DNA of 64,000 bases from Streptomyces sp. CGMCC 4.7035 (GTDB taxonomy: Bacteria > Actinomycetota > Actinomycetes > Streptomycetales > Streptomycetaceae), in NCBI RefSeq assembly GCF_031583065.1, contig NZ_CP134053.1:7357001-7421000 (forward strand). Direction: 5' to 3'. Each line of letters begins with the position of its first letter. The first letter of the stretch is position 1. The position numbers and the translations under genes were made by a program. Positions 1 through 9,459 of this stretch are shown piece after piece. Below the pieces are notes generated by a model. It saw nothing but the letters and a program-made list of their open reading frames with translations. It was not told where the DNA came from and ran no database searches.

Positions 1-1
1 C

Positions 2-517
2 GTGAGGTTCGGCCGGCTCATCACCGCGATCGGAGTGCTCGCGTCGATCGGCACGGCGTTCCTGGCGTCGTCCTTCTCCAACATCATGAGCTACCTCCAG
101 ACCCTCTTCTCCTTCTTCAACGTGCCGATGTTCGTGGTCTTCATCGTCGGCATGTTCTGGCATCGCGCGTCCGCGAAGTCCGGCTTCTGGGGCCTGCTCG
201 CCGGCACGACGGCGGCGATGGTCAACTACTTCGTCATCTACAAGCAGGGCATCATCGGCATCCCCTCCGACCAGGGCGCCAACTTCGTCTCCGCGATCGC
301 GGGTTTCGTGGCCGGCGCGGTCGTGATGGCGGCGGTCTCGCTGTTCACCGCGCCGAAGCCGGAGGACGACCTACGCGGCCTGGTGTACGGCACCCGCTCG
401 CCCGGTATGGCCGAGCCACCCGCCGTCGGCGACGACGCCTGGTACCGCAGGCCCGCCCTGCTCGGCTGGGGCGCGGTCGTCCTTGCCGCCGCCTGCTACA
501 TCCCCTTCTCGCTGTGA
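2..517 (+). CDS. Sodium:solute symporter, C-terminal part
   Basis: This is the last 171 residues of an SSS-family transporter, which moves a solute into the cell with Na+. The start lies outside the window; the GTG at base 2 is only the first in-frame codon. Four hydrophobic stretches are visible: residues about 7-25, 36-52, 56-75 and 94-116, with a last one at the C-terminus. The run SYLQTLFSFFNVPMFVVFIVGMFW with a following W-G-L-L-A-G stretch is typical of the late helices of this family. The substrate cannot be told from this end. A small membrane-protein gene follows 40 bases downstream and is probably co-transcribed. Confidence 0.85.
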   Translation: MRFGRLITAIGVLASIGTAFLASSFSNIMSYLQTLFSFFNVPMFVVFIVGMFWHRASAKSGFWGLLAGTTAAMVNYFVIYKQGIIGIPSDQGANFVSAIAGFVAGAVVMAAVSLFTAPKPEDDLRGLVYGTRSPGMAEPPAVGDDAWYRRPALLGWGAVVLAAACYIPFSL

Positions 518-557
518 CCGCGGGAGGACAGGGAGGATAGGAAGGATAGGAGAGACC

Positions 558-875
558 ATGTCCGAGTACTCCGAGCGCGAGGTCCAGCGCGCGGTCACCG
601 ATCTTGAGCACAAGTCCGCGACCGCCGCACGGATCTTCGACCTGCGCCGCATCATCGGCGGTCTGTTCGTGCTCTACGGCATCATCGTCACGATCGCGGG
701 CCTCACGGCCTCCGACGCCGCCATCGACAAGGCCGAGGGCGTCAACATCAATCTGTGGACAGGGCTGGGGATGCTCGCCCTGGGCGTCTTCTTCCTGGTG
801 TGGCTGTGGCTACGACCGCTGTCGCATCCGCCGGTTGCTCCGCCGGACGAGAAGCCGGTTGCTCCGCCGGAGTAA
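558..875 (+). CDS. Small two-helix membrane protein downstream of symporter
   Basis: This 105-residue protein has a charged N-terminus, two membrane segments (residues about 29-49 and 66-85) and a short proline-rich tail with a repeated KPVAPPE-like unit. The ATG at 558 follows a purine-rich leader with repeated GGATAGG elements that can serve as ribosome-binding site. Its position just after the sodium symporter suggests an operon and an accessory role, as is common for such pairs in Streptomyces. I do not recognise a named family, so the function is unknown. Confidence 0.8.
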   Translation: MSEYSEREVQRAVTDLEHKSATAARIFDLRRIIGGLFVLYGIIVTIAGLTASDAAIDKAEGVNINLWTGLGMLALGVFFLVWLWLRPLSHPPVAPPDEKPVAPPE

Positions 876-943
876 CCGGGCTGCGCGGCCCGGCGTTGAC
901 AGCGTGCCCGGGGGTGGGTTGCGCAGCTATGGCGGCACGGCTG

Positions 944-968
944 CCCCGCGCCCCTAAGGGGCGCGGGG
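944..968. terminator. Bidirectional hairpin terminator inside a dispersed intergenic repeat
   Basis: A perfect 12-base stem (CCCCGCGCCCCT / AGGGGCGCGGGG) lies between two convergent genes. The surrounding 895-1010 segment, with GCGCAG...CTGCGC arms outside the hairpin, matches a GC-rich intergenic element that I recall as dispersed through Streptomyces chromosomes. Its position suits termination in both directions. There is no T-tract, as is usual in this genus. Confidence 0.7.
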
Positions 969-1017
969 AACTGCGCGAGCAACCACCGACGGCCCGCAGC
1001 CGAGACACGGCCCGTGG

Positions 1018-1701
1018 TTACCCCGGCTCACCCCCGGAGGGCACCGCGCGGTCCAGGAGGCCCGTGCGGGCCGCCAGGGCCGCTGCCTCCAGGCGGGAGC
1101 CCACGCCCAGCTTCATCAGGACCCGCTGGACATGGGTGCGGGCCGTCGAAGGCGCTATGCCCATACCGGCCGCGATCAGCCGCGTGTCCTCACCGTCCGC
1201 GACCCGCACCAGGACCTCCACCTCGCGTGGGGTGAGCATCTGCAGCAGGCGCTGCCCCTCGTCGTCCGGCTGCGCGGCCGGATTCAGCAACTCGCTGAAC
1301 GCCCCCTGCAACAACTGCGGCGCCACCGCCGCCTCCCCCGCCCGCGCCTTCATGATCGCCCGCTCGACACCCTCGATGCGCTCGTCGTGGCGTACGTAGC
1401 CCGAGGCGCCGGCGGCGAACGCGGCCGCGATCCCGCGCGGGTTCGGCACCGGCCCGAGAACCAGCACCGCGACCTGCGGACGCTCCCGCTTGATGCGCAC
1501 CACCGGGTCGAAGACCCCCGGCTCGGCGGGTGTCGCCGTACCCCACAGGCACACCTCGGGTGCCCTGGTGATCACGAGTTCCGCCGCGCCCGCGGCGGGC
1601 GCCGCCGCGGCGAGCACCCGGTGCCCCCGCAGCTTCAGTGCCGAGGCCAGCGCCTCGGCGAGCAATCGGTGGTCGTCGACCACCATCAGCCGCACTCCCA
1701 T
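1018..1701 (-). CDS. LuxR-type regulator with degenerate receiver domain
   Basis: This 227-residue protein looks like a NarL/FixJ response regulator. The N-terminal VVDDHRLLAEAL keeps the acidic pocket, but where the phosphorylated Asp is expected the sequence reads PEVCLWGTATP, so that Asp is replaced. The conserved Lys of the G-Y-V-x-K motif is also absent (GYVRHD). The C-terminal third is a clear LuxR helix-turn-helix (LTPREVEVLVRVADGED...STARTHVQRVLMKLGV). I chose the ATG at 1701, which gives MGVRLMVVDDH; the upstream extension is unlikely. No sensor kinase is adjacent. It is probably an atypical, phosphorylation-independent or ligand-responsive regulator. Confidence 0.85.
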   Translation of the reverse strand: MGVRLMVVDDHRLLAEALASALKLRGHRVLAAAAPAAGAAELVITRAPEVCLWGTATPAEPGVFDPVVRIKRERPQVAVLVLGPVPNPRGIAAAFAAGASGYVRHDERIEGVERAIMKARAGEAAVAPQLLQGAFSELLNPAAQPDDEGQRLLQMLTPREVEVLVRVADGEDTRLIAAGMGIAPSTARTHVQRVLMKLGVGSRLEAAALAARTGLLDRAVPSGGEPG

Positions 1702-2275
1702 CGAGCAACCCCCCAGTCCCCCCCATGGATGCCCACTATGGATGCGCACTGGCCCGCACGGACAGAAGCCCCCCGGCGCACCCCCCGCCCTTCATGCCCC
1801 CGGAAGCTACACGCTTGTTCGACGTCGCGCTTCCCCTACCGGTGAGAAGCGCCCCGGATTACCGAAATCCCGCCCATTCGCGCCTGATGAGGGGTACGCG
1901 CAAGGCCCCGCCCCTGAACAGGAGCGAGGCCTCACCATGCGCGGCCCGCGCGCTACTTCGCGCCGAAGCCGAGCGCCGTGTACGACCTCGCGTCCGTCGA
2001 AAACCGATTGCTGACCAGATCCCTGCCGAAGAACAGCCGCCCGTCGGAGTAGAGCAGCTCGGACGACTTCGGGATCGCTCGACGACACCGGCGAGCTGCG
2101 TACGAAGATCACGCCGGCGGACGGCAGGTACGACCACGACTGCCGACTCGGACACCACCGCGGCGATGCCGGAGGATGTGATCTCGGGCGCTGCGGCGCC
2201 CATGACCAACGGGCCGGTCCCGCCCCTGTTCCCAAGGGAGGACCGGCCCGTGATGCCCTCGTTACGTCCGAACGC
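1702..2275. other. Gene-poor stretch with coding relics
   Basis: No intact gene is apparent here. On the minus strand, bases 1954-2075 read as a short, coding-like C-terminus ending in YTALGFGAK and a stop, with a different minus frame (IFVRSSPVSS) just upstream. The plus strand also has a short coding-like stretch near 2088-2160. Broken frames and mixed strands suggest the decayed end of one or more genes. I cannot name the family. The 2200-2260 part, between the regulator and the ABC-F gene, may include the ABC-F terminator but shows no clean hairpin. Confidence 0.3.
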
Positions 2276-4081
2276 CTAGGCGTCTTCGGCGAGTTCCAGC
2301 CAGCGCAGCTCCAGTTCCTCGCGCTCGCCCACGAGTTCACGCAGCTCGGCGTCGAGCTTGGCCACCTTCTCGAAGTCCGTCGCGTTCTCGGCGATCTGCC
2401 CGTGGAGCTTGGCCTCCCGCTCGGAGATCTTGTCCAACTGCCGCTCGATCCGCTGGAGTTCCTTCTTGGCGGCGCGGGCGTCGGCGGCGGAGACGGCGGC
2501 CTTCTCTGTCACGGGCGCGGGGGTGACGGCCGCGGCGGCGGCCTCCTCCATGCGGTGGCGCCGGTCGATGTACTCGTCGATCCCGCGGGGCAGCATCCGC
2601 AGCGTGGCATCGCCGAGGAGGGCGTACACCTGGTCCGTGGTCCGCTCGACGAAGAACCGGTCGTGGGAGATCACGATCATCGAGCCGGGCCAGCCGTCGA
2701 GGAGGTCCTCCAGCTGGGTGAGGGTCTCGATGTCGAGGTCGTTGGTGGGCTCGTCCAGGAAGAGGACGTTGGGCTCGTCCATGAGGAGGCGCAGGAGCTG
2801 AAGCCGCCGCCGCTCACCGCCGGACAGGTCCCCCACGGGGGTCCACTGCTTCTCCTTGTTGAACCCGAACGTCTCGCACAGCTGCCCGGCGGTCATCTCG
2901 CGGCCCTTGCCGAGGTCGACGCGTTCGCGGACCCGCTGCACCGCCTCCAGGACACGCAAGGTGGGGTCGAGCTCCGCGACTTCCTGCGACAGATAGGCGA
3001 GCTTGACGGTCTTGCCGACGGCGACCCGTCCCCCGGCGGGCTGCTGCTCCCCTTCACTGCGGGCGGCGTCGGCCATGGCGCGCAGGAGGGAGGTCTTGCC
3101 GGCGCCGTTCACGCCGACGAGGCCGATGCGGTCGCCGGGGCCGAGCTGCCAGGTGACGTGCTTGAGGAGCACCTTGGGGCCGGCCTGCACGGTGACGTCT
3201 TCAAGATCGAAGACGGTCTTGCCGAGCCGAGACGACGCGAACTTCATCAGCTCGCTCCTGTCCCGGGGCGGCGGTACGTCCTTGATCAGCTCGTTGGCGG
3301 CCTCGACGCGGAAGCGGGGCTTGGAGGTGCGGGCAGGAGCGCCGCGTCGCAGCCAGGCGAGTTCCTTCCGGACGAGGTTCTGCCGCTTGGTCTCCTCAGT
3401 GGCGGCGATCCGTTCCCGCTCGGCCCGCGCGAAGACGTAGTCGGAGTAGCCGCCCTCGTACTCGTAGACCGTGCCCCGCTGCACGTCCCACATCCGGGTG
3501 CAGACCTGGTCCAGGAACCACCGGTCGTGCGTGACGCACACGAGCGCGGAGCGGCGCTCGCGCAGATGCCGTGCCAGCCAGCTGATGCCCTCGACGTCGA
3601 GGTGGTTGGTCGGCTCGTCCAGGACGATCAGGTCCTGTTCCTCGATGAGCAGCTTGGCGAGCGCGATACGGCGGCGCTCACCACCGGAGAGGGGGCCGAT
3701 GACGGTGTCGAGCCCCTGCGGGAACCCGGGGAGATCGAGCCCCCCGAAGAGCCCCGTGAGCACGTCCCGGATCTTGGCGTTCCCCGCCCACTCGTGGTCG
3801 GCCATGTCCCGGATGACCTCGTGACGGACGGTGGCGGCCGGATCGAGGGAGTCGTGCTGGGTGAGCACGCCGAGGTGCAGCCCGCCGGAGTGGGTGACGC
3901 GGCCGGAGTCGGCCTCCTCCAGCCTGGCGAGCATCCGGATCAGGGTGGTCTTTCCGTCGCCGTTGCGCCCGACGACCCCGATCCGGTCCCCTTCGGACAC
4001 GCCGAGCGAGACGCCGTCGAGGAGGGCACGGGTGCCGTACACCTTGCTGACGTTCTCGACATTGACCAGGTTGACGGCCAT
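2276..4081 (-). CDS. ABC-F family ATPase (Uup-like)
   Basis: This 601-residue protein has two ABC ATPase domains and no membrane part. Domain 1 has Walker A GRNGDGKT (residues 38-45), signature LSGGE (131-135) and Walker B DEPTNHLD (155-162). Domain 2 repeats these as GVNGAGKTS, LSGGE and DEPTNDLD. The C-terminus after about residue 530 is a charged coiled coil (EKKELQRIERQLDKISEREAKL-like), as in Uup-type proteins. ABC-F proteins bind the ribosome near the E site and rescue or protect it; some give antibiotic resistance. Length and tail favour a housekeeping Uup-like member over a resistance factor. The ATG start MAVNLVNVENV is typical of the family. Confidence 0.92.
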   Translation of the reverse strand: MAVNLVNVENVSKVYGTRALLDGVSLGVSEGDRIGVVGRNGDGKTTLIRMLARLEEADSGRVTHSGGLHLGVLTQHDSLDPAATVRHEVIRDMADHEWAGNAKIRDVLTGLFGGLDLPGFPQGLDTVIGPLSGGERRRIALAKLLIEEQDLIVLDEPTNHLDVEGISWLARHLRERRSALVCVTHDRWFLDQVCTRMWDVQRGTVYEYEGGYSDYVFARAERERIAATEETKRQNLVRKELAWLRRGAPARTSKPRFRVEAANELIKDVPPPRDRSELMKFASSRLGKTVFDLEDVTVQAGPKVLLKHVTWQLGPGDRIGLVGVNGAGKTSLLRAMADAARSEGEQQPAGGRVAVGKTVKLAYLSQEVAELDPTLRVLEAVQRVRERVDLGKGREMTAGQLCETFGFNKEKQWTPVGDLSGGERRRLQLLRLLMDEPNVLFLDEPTNDLDIETLTQLEDLLDGWPGSMIVISHDRFFVERTTDQVYALLGDATLRMLPRGIDEYIDRRHRMEEAAAAAVTPAPVTEKAAVSAADARAAKKELQRIERQLDKISEREAKLHGQIAENATDFEKVAKLDAELRELVGEREELELRWLELAEDA

Positions 4082-4237
4082 TTCACTCCTGACGCGGGGA
4101 TCGATCAGCCTTCAAGCGTAGGCCCTCTGGGGGAGGTGGCGGACCGCGTGCGGTTCGTCACTCTTTGTGGTGACGTGATCGAGGATCGGCCGCTACCGTG
4201 GAGGACAGGCAACAGGATCCCGTCCACGGGAGGAACC

Positions 4238-4602
4238 ATGACCGCCGAGTCCATTGAGCGCCGCGCCCAGTGGCCGGTGCCGCCGCAGGACGGCTACACC
4301 GTGGACGACCTGTTCACACTGCCGGATCTCCCGCCACATACCGAGCTGATCGACGGGAGTCTGGTTTTCGCGAGTCCGCAGCGCCGCTTCCACGGCAACA
4401 TGGTCGACCTGCTGGTCAGCGGCCTGCGCGACGGCCTGCCCGGCGACTTCAGAACGGGACAAGCGGCAGGCCCGTCGTCCACGTGTACGAGCTCGATCCC
4501 CTCACCAAGGCGTACGTGCACATGGGCATGCATCGCGACCTGATCAAGGTCGACAAGCCGTACGACATCCACATCGACCTGACCGCCCTCGACAACCTCT
4601 GA
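4238..4602 (+). pseudogene. Uma2/DUF820 endonuclease, internally deleted and frameshifted
   Basis: The first frame from the ATG at 4238 gives a Uma2-like N-terminus (YTVDDLFTLPDLPPHTELIDGSLV...HGNMVDLLVSGLRDGLP). The family C-terminus, VVHVYELDPLTKAYVHMG...DLTALDNL, is in a different frame ending at 4602. The join lies around 4455-4475. Uma2 proteins are about 190 residues and carry a PD-(D/E)XK nuclease-like core in the middle. That core (the P-D-I/L-V-V region) is missing, so this is a dead copy made by an internal deletion. Uma2 genes are abundant and short-lived in Streptomyces. Confidence 0.8.
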
Positions 4603-4616
4603 CGCCCCGACCGCCG

Positions 4617-5945
4617 TCAGGCGGTGGCACCCCGCCCCCGCCCCGCCCGCTCCACCAGCAGCCACCCCGCGAGCGTCATCACCACCGCCACCGGCGCGGT
4701 GACATGGACGGCTATCAGCAGTGCCGTACGGCCCTCCAGGAGACCCCCGAAGCCGACCATCGACAGGCCCAGTACGCCGAAGAGGCTCAAGGTGACGCCG
4801 AGCGCAGCGGCGGGTCCCGCCCAGGCGCGCGGCGCACTCGACTCCCGTACGCCCGAGGGTTGTTCGAAGCGACGGAAGACGGCCACCAGGACCCCGGTGA
4901 GCATCGCGGCGGCCAGGATCCGCAATGGTACCTGTATCCACCACGTACCCGAGGCGGGTTCCGGCATCCGGGCACCCACGGCGAGCAGCACCCCGTAGAC
5001 GCCGAGCATCGCCGTGAGGTGCCACAGGAAGGCGGTCATGGAGATGCCGTTGGCCGCGACGACCGTACGCCACACGCGCGGACGACTCAGCCACCGCGCG
5101 GCGGGAGCGCGCAGCAGTTCCACCGCGCCGACCAGCCACAGCCCGTGGCACAGCAGCGCCAGCGTGGGCGGCGCCATGTTGGAGACCTTCTCGCCGGGCA
5201 TCCCGACCATCGACAGCGGATACGGACCGTACGCCACCAGCAGCGCGGCTCCCACGAGTCCCGCACCGGCGAGGACGTACGGCAGGGTCAGTCTCCCGTC
5301 CGCGCGCAGGAATCCCAGTTGGTGGATCGCCAGCCAGACGAAGGCGAAGTTGAGGAACTCGACATAGGGGACGCCGAGGCCGAACCGGAGCAGGTCCACC
5401 ACCACGGCCGCGGCGACCAGTCCGCCGAAGGCACCCCAGCCGAATCGCTCGTGGAGCCTCAGCAGCGGGGGCGTGAAGGCCACCATCGCGAGATAGATCC
5501 CGACGAACCACAGCGGCTGCGCGACCAGCCGCAGACTGATGTCGAGCAACCCGCCGCCACGGCCCGCCAGTTGGAGGACGAGCGCCGCCGCGCCCCACAC
5601 GCCGATGAACACGACGGTCGGCCGCAGCAGCCGCTGGAGCCGGGCGCGCAGAAAGACCGAGTAGGCCTTGGGGGTCCGGCGGACGGTCGACCGGTAGGAG
5701 AGGGCGTGCGAGAAGCCGCCGACGAAGAAGAACACCGGCATGACCTGGAACACCCAGGTCAGCAGCTGGAGTTGCGGCTCGACGGCGAGCAGGTTCCCCA
5801 CCTGGACGCGTCCGTCCGCGCCCACGGAGACAGCCGCCATCAGCCAGTGGCCGAGCACGACGGTACCGAGCGAGGCGACCCGCAACAGATCGATGAAGCG
5901 GTCGCGGGAGGCCGGGGTGGCGGCGGCGAGGTCGCTGGGTCTCAT
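4617..5945 (-). CDS. Acyltransferase-3 family membrane protein
   Basis: This 442-residue protein has about ten membrane helices. The N-terminal RDRFIDLLRVASLGTVVLGHW, with an Arg followed later by His, matches the catalytic start of the acyltransferase-3 (OafA/YrhL) family. These enzymes move acyl groups across the membrane onto sugars, lipids or antibiotics. The region VFFFVGGFSHALSY is also characteristic. Substrate is unknown. No biosynthetic genes surround it; it sits between the dead Uma2 gene and the repeats that follow ispE. Confidence 0.85.
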   Translation of the reverse strand: MRPSDLAAATPASRDRFIDLLRVASLGTVVLGHWLMAAVSVGADGRVQVGNLLAVEPQLQLLTWVFQVMPVFFFVGGFSHALSYRSTVRRTPKAYSVFLRARLQRLLRPTVVFIGVWGAAALVLQLAGRGGGLLDISLRLVAQPLWFVGIYLAMVAFTPPLLRLHERFGWGAFGGLVAAAVVVDLLRFGLGVPYVEFLNFAFVWLAIHQLGFLRADGRLTLPYVLAGAGLVGAALLVAYGPYPLSMVGMPGEKVSNMAPPTLALLCHGLWLVGAVELLRAPAARWLSRPRVWRTVVAANGISMTAFLWHLTAMLGVYGVLLAVGARMPEPASGTWWIQVPLRILAAAMLTGVLVAVFRRFEQPSGVRESSAPRAWAGPAAALGVTLSLFGVLGLSMVGFGGLLEGRTALLIAVHVTAPVAVVMTLAGWLLVERAGRGRGATA

Positions 5946-6025
5946 GGGGGTACGGTCGCGCGGACGCGGGGGGACGCGTGAGCGTGCTCGTACTCAACTC
6001 GACTCTGAGTACGCCACTTTCCCGA

Positions 6026-6092
6026 CTGCGGGCAGTCGCGCCGTACGCAGCTGCGGGCAGTCGTGCCATACGTAGCTGCGGGCAGTCGCGCC
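6026..6092. repeat. 25-bp tandem repeat, 2.7 copies
   Basis: The unit begins CTGCGGGCAGTCGYGCC and recurs at 6026, 6051 and 6076 with few changes. It lies in the 293-base gap (5946-6238) between the divergent acyltransferase and the ispE end. The rest of that gap (about 6095-6230) is GC-rich with short inverted repeats, such as CTGGGGG...CCCCCAG, and looks like a dispersed Streptomyces intergenic element. I see no gene in the gap. Confidence 0.7.
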
Positions 6093-6238
6093 TCCCCCAG
6101 TGCCTTAAGGGCCTGGGGGGACCCCCAGGGCGGCACGGGTGGGCGCTGGGGGTACTCCTGCTCGAAGAGCCTGAGGGAGGCACCCGGCAAGCGCCGGTAA
6201 GCGAAACCCACCCCCGGCCAACCCCAGCTCCGGGCGCC

Positions 6239-7147
6239 TCAGACGACCGTCGCCCCCGGCGCCGGTGACACAGCCACCCGCGCCGACCTGCACGTACCGG
6301 AGTCGAGCAGAGCCCGCGCAATCTCCTCCGCACCCGCCGCGTCCCCCGCGAGGAACGCCGTCGTCGGCCCCGACCCCGACACCAGCCCGGCGAGCGCCCC
6401 CGCCGCCCGCCCCGCGTCCAGCGTCCGCGCCAGTTCCGGGAACAGCGACAGCGCGGCCGGCTGGAGGTCGTTGGAGACCGCCGCCGCGAGCGCCCCGGCG
6501 TCCCCCTTCGCCAGCGCGTCCAGCAGTTCCTGTGAGGCGACGGGCTCGGGGATCCGTACGCCCTCGTTGAGGCGGTCGAACTCCCGGAAGACCGCCGGAG
6601 TCGACAGTCCCCGTCCGGCCATCGCGAACACCCAGTGGAAGGTCCCGCCGACCTCCAGCGCCCTGAGCTTCTCGCCCCGTCCGGTGCCCAGCGCCGCCCC
6701 GCCCACCAGGCTGAACGGCACATCACTGCCCAACTCGGCGCAGATGTCGAGGAGTTCCTCGCGCGAGGCCCGCGTGCCCCACAGCGCGTCGCACGCCACC
6801 AGCGCCCCGGCACCGTCTGCGCTGCCGCCCGCCATACCGCCCGCGACGGGGATGTCCTTGGCGATGTGGATGTGCACGGCCGCGTCGGCCGCGCCGAGCC
6901 CGTGGCGTTCGGCGAGCGTCAGCGCCGCCCGCGCCGCCAGGTTCGTACGGTCCAGCGGCACCTGCGCGGCGTCCGGCCCCGAGCAGGTGACGCGCAGCTC
7001 GTCGGCCGGGGTCACCGTGATCTCGTCGTAGAGCCCGACGGCCAGGAAGACGTTCGCCAGGTCGTGGAAGCCGTCGGGGCGTGCGCCGCCGACCGCGAGC
7101 TGCACATTGACCTTGGCCGGGACGCGTACGGTCACCCTCGCGCTCAC
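6239..7147 (-). CDS. ispE: 4-diphosphocytidyl-2-C-methyl-D-erythritol kinase
   Basis: IspE phosphorylates CDP-methylerythritol in the non-mevalonate isoprenoid pathway. The 302-residue protein shows the GHMP-kinase pattern: [15 protein letters not shown] near the start, the P-loop [18 protein letters not shown] in the middle, and GSGPTTAFL near the end. The GTG at 7147 overlaps the ksgA stop codon (GTGA), which fixes the start and implies translational coupling. The order tatD-rpfB-ksgA-ispE is also found in Mycobacterium tuberculosis, which supports the assignment. Confidence 0.95.
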   Translation of the reverse strand: MSARVTVRVPAKVNVQLAVGGARPDGFHDLANVFLAVGLYDEITVTPADELRVTCSGPDAAQVPLDRTNLAARAALTLAERHGLGAADAAVHIHIAKDIPVAGGMAGGSADGAGALVACDALWGTRASREELLDICAELGSDVPFSLVGGAALGTGRGEKLRALEVGGTFHWVFAMAGRGLSTPAVFREFDRLNEGVRIPEPVASQELLDALAKGDAGALAAAVSNDLQPAALSLFPELARTLDAGRAAGALAGLVSGSGPTTAFLAGDAAGAEEIARALLDSGTCRSARVAVSPAPGATVV

Positions 7148-8040
7148 TGCTGGACCGGCTCCTTGTTCTCGCCGTTCTCGGCGCTGCGGTTCTCGGCGAT
7201 GCGGGCGAACTCCTCCACCGTCAGCGACTCCCCGCGTGCCTGCGGCGAGATCCCGGCGGCGACGAGCGCGGCCTCGGCCGCGGCGGCCGAACCGGCCCAC
7301 CCGGCGAGCGCGGCCCGCAGCGTCTTGCGGCGCTGGGCGAACGCCGCGTCCACGACCGCGAACACCTCCGCCTTCGACGCGGAGGTCTTGACCGGCTCGG
7401 CCCGCCGCACCAGCGAGACGAGCCCGCTGTCGACGTTGGGCGCGGGCCAGAAGACATTGCGCCCGATGGCTCCGGCACGCTTGACGTCCGCGTGCCAGTT
7501 GGCCTTCACGGACGGCACCCCGTAAACCTTGGACCCGGGCGCGGCGGCCAGCCGGTCGGCGACCTCGGACTGCACCATCACCAGCGTCCGCTCGATGCTC
7601 GGGAAGGTGTCGAGCATGTGCAGGAGGACGGGCACGGCGACGTTGTACGGGAGGTTCGCGACGAGTGCGGTGGGCGCCGGGCCCGGCAGTTCGCGCACGT
7701 GCAGGGCGTCGGAGTGCACCAGCGCGAACCGGTCGGCGCGCTCGGGCATCCGTGCGGCGATGGTCGTGGGCAGGGCGGCCGCCAGGACGTCGTCGATCTC
7801 GACGGCGGTGACGCGCTCGGCGACCTCCAGCAGCGCCAGCGTCAGCGAGCCGAGCCCGGGTCCCACCTCCACGACGACGTCGTCGGGGCGCACGTCGGCG
7901 GTGCGCACGATGCGGCGCACGGTGTTGGCGTCGATGACGAAGTTCTGGCCGCGCTGCTTGGTCGGGCGTACACCGAGGGCCGCCGCCAGCTCACGGATGT
8001 CGGCAGGGCCCAGGAGGGCGTCGGGGGTGGGGCTGCTCAC
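7144..8040 (-). CDS. ksgA: 16S rRNA dimethyladenosine transferase
   Basis: KsgA (RsmA) dimethylates two adjacent adenines near the 3' end of 16S rRNA late in 30S assembly. The 298-residue protein has the SAM motif [17 protein letters not shown], the acidic VEIDD that binds the ribose, and the catalytic NLPYNVAVP motif. QRGQNFVID at the N-terminus is diagnostic. I chose the GTG at 8040, giving [12 protein letters not shown]; upstream sequence is not protein-like. It overlaps ispE by four bases. Confidence 0.96.
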   Translation of the reverse strand: MSSPTPDALLGPADIRELAAALGVRPTKQRGQNFVIDANTVRRIVRTADVRPDDVVVEVGPGLGSLTLALLEVAERVTAVEIDDVLAAALPTTIAARMPERADRFALVHSDALHVRELPGPAPTALVANLPYNVAVPVLLHMLDTFPSIERTLVMVQSEVADRLAAAPGSKVYGVPSVKANWHADVKRAGAIGRNVFWPAPNVDSGLVSLVRRAEPVKTSASKAEVFAVVDAAFAQRRKTLRAALAGWAGSAAAAEAALVAAGISPQARGESLTVEEFARIAENRSAENGENKEPVQQ

Positions 8041-8115
8041 GGACCAAGGGTACGGGGCGGCGCGGGGCGGCCGTGCATGCGCGGCCGCCGGGTGGTGGCC
8101 GCCGCGCATCCCGGC

Positions 8116-9459
8116 TCACCTGTACAGCCGCCTCCCGCAGTGCGGCCACGGGGTGCTGCCCCGGCGCACGTACAGCTTCTTCGCCCGGTACGTCTGTTCC
8201 TCGGTCGACGCGTCCTGGGGGCGGCCCGAGCCGCCGAGGCTGCGCCAGGTGTGGTGGTCGAACTGGTAGAGGCCGCCGTACGTGCCCGACCGGTCGACCG
8301 CGTGCGGCCGGCCGCCGGACTCGCATTTCGCGAGCCCCTTCCAGTTCAGGTGCTCCGCGCCCCGCACGGAGGCCGGGCGGGACTGGGTGCCCACCCGCAC
8401 CAGCATCGCCTGCGGCCGGCTCACCACCTCGGAGCTGATTCGCCTCGGTCTCTCCCGGACGCCGTTGACGCTGCGCAGGGCGTATGTCACCCGGCGCGTG
8501 CCCGGCTCTCCTGCGCGCACCACGATCTCCGTGCCCTTGAACAGCGTCGGGTCGTCCATGCGCCGCACGTGGAACGGGATCCGCTCCTCGCGGACCTCCT
8601 TGGAGCCGATCACCCGCAGCACGGTCACCGTCTGCCCGTCGCGGGGAAAGCTCCCCGGCTCCACGGACATGGTGTCCTGCCCGCGCAGGGTGACCCCGGC
8701 CTCGTCGACGGCCTCGCGTACGGTCGCCGCGTTCGTCCGGATCGTGCGCGCCTGCCCGTCCGCCATGACCGTCACCGTGCGTTCGGTGCGGACATCCAGG
8801 GCGAGCCCCTCGCGGCCGATCCGCCGGGAGGGCGAGCTCGATACGTACGCGCCCTGCGCACGCACCCCGAGCTGCTGGAGCGCGCCGTCCACCGTGGGCG
8901 CCGTCGTCCACACCTGGCGTCGCTGCCCGTCGAGGGTGAGGTCCAGGGGACGGCCGTAGCTCACCGAGATGTCGTCGCCGCTGGCCCGCGGCGTCCCGGG
9001 CCCGGGTGCCACGACGTCGTGCCTCCCCAGCCGCACGCCCTCCTGTGTGAGCAGTTCGCCCACGTCGTCGGCGAAGGTGTGCAGCGCGCGCGGCCTGCCG
9101 TCCACGGTCAGGTCGACGGCCTTGTCCTTGGCGACGAACGCGGTGGTGCCGCCGGCGAGGAAGACGACGACGAGCGCCTGCGGCAGCAGTCGGCGCACGG
9201 GGTCGGGCCGCGCGCCCTTCCTGCGCCGAGCGGCGTGCCGGGCCTGTGCGCGCCCTTCGGCGCGTGGCGCGGCATCCGTCTGCCGGGCGGGCCCCGGCCT
9301 GGTGAGTTGCTGGGTGGCGCGCGACGAGCGGGCCGCGCGGGCCCGCATCTCGTACGCGGGCCGGTAGGTGTCCGGGGAGGCCGGACCGTACGCTTCGCGG
9401 GTCCCGTTGGCCGGGATCGGGCCGTACGTCCTGTACGGCGGGTACTGCCGGTTGCTCAC
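8116..9459 (-). CDS. rpfB: Resuscitation-promoting factor with DUF348 and G5 domains
   Basis: This secreted or membrane-anchored lytic transglycosylase cleaves peptidoglycan and promotes germination or regrowth. The 447-residue protein has a Pro/Tyr/Arg-rich cytoplasmic N-terminus, one membrane helix (about residues 95-115, LPQALVVVFLAGGTTAFV), three DUF348 repeats, a G5 domain (RRVTYALRSVNGV...) and a C-terminal Rpf domain with the catalytic Glu in AKCESGG. This order matches mycobacterial RpfB, and the neighbours ksgA and tatD are the same. The GTG at 9459 (VSNRQYPPY) is the likely start. The long cytoplasmic leader is a Streptomyces feature. Confidence 0.93.
   Translation of the reverse strand: MSNRQYPPYRTYGPIPANGTREAYGPASPDTYRPAYEMRARAARSSRATQQLTRPGPARQTDAAPRAEGRAQARHAARRRKGARPDPVRRLLPQALVVVFLAGGTTAFVAKDKAVDLTVDGRPRALHTFADDVGELLTQEGVRLGRHDVVAPGPGTPRASGDDISVSYGRPLDLTLDGQRRQVWTTAPTVDGALQQLGVRAQGAYVSSSPSRRIGREGLALDVRTERTVTVMADGQARTIRTNAATVREAVDEAGVTLRGQDTMSVEPGSFPRDGQTVTVLRVIGSKEVREERIPFHVRRMDDPTLFKGTEIVVRAGEPGTRRVTYALRSVNGVRERPRRISSEVVSRPQAMLVRVGTQSRPASVRGAEHLNWKGLAKCESGGRPHAVDRSGTYGGLYQFDHHTWRSLGGSGRPQDASTEEQTYRAKKLYVRRGSTPWPHCGRRLYR

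Noticed and set aside
5942..6211. 89-codon minus-strand ORF between the acyltransferase and ispE
   Set aside because: It covers the 25-bp tandem repeat and a dispersed intergenic element, with no protein-like composition.
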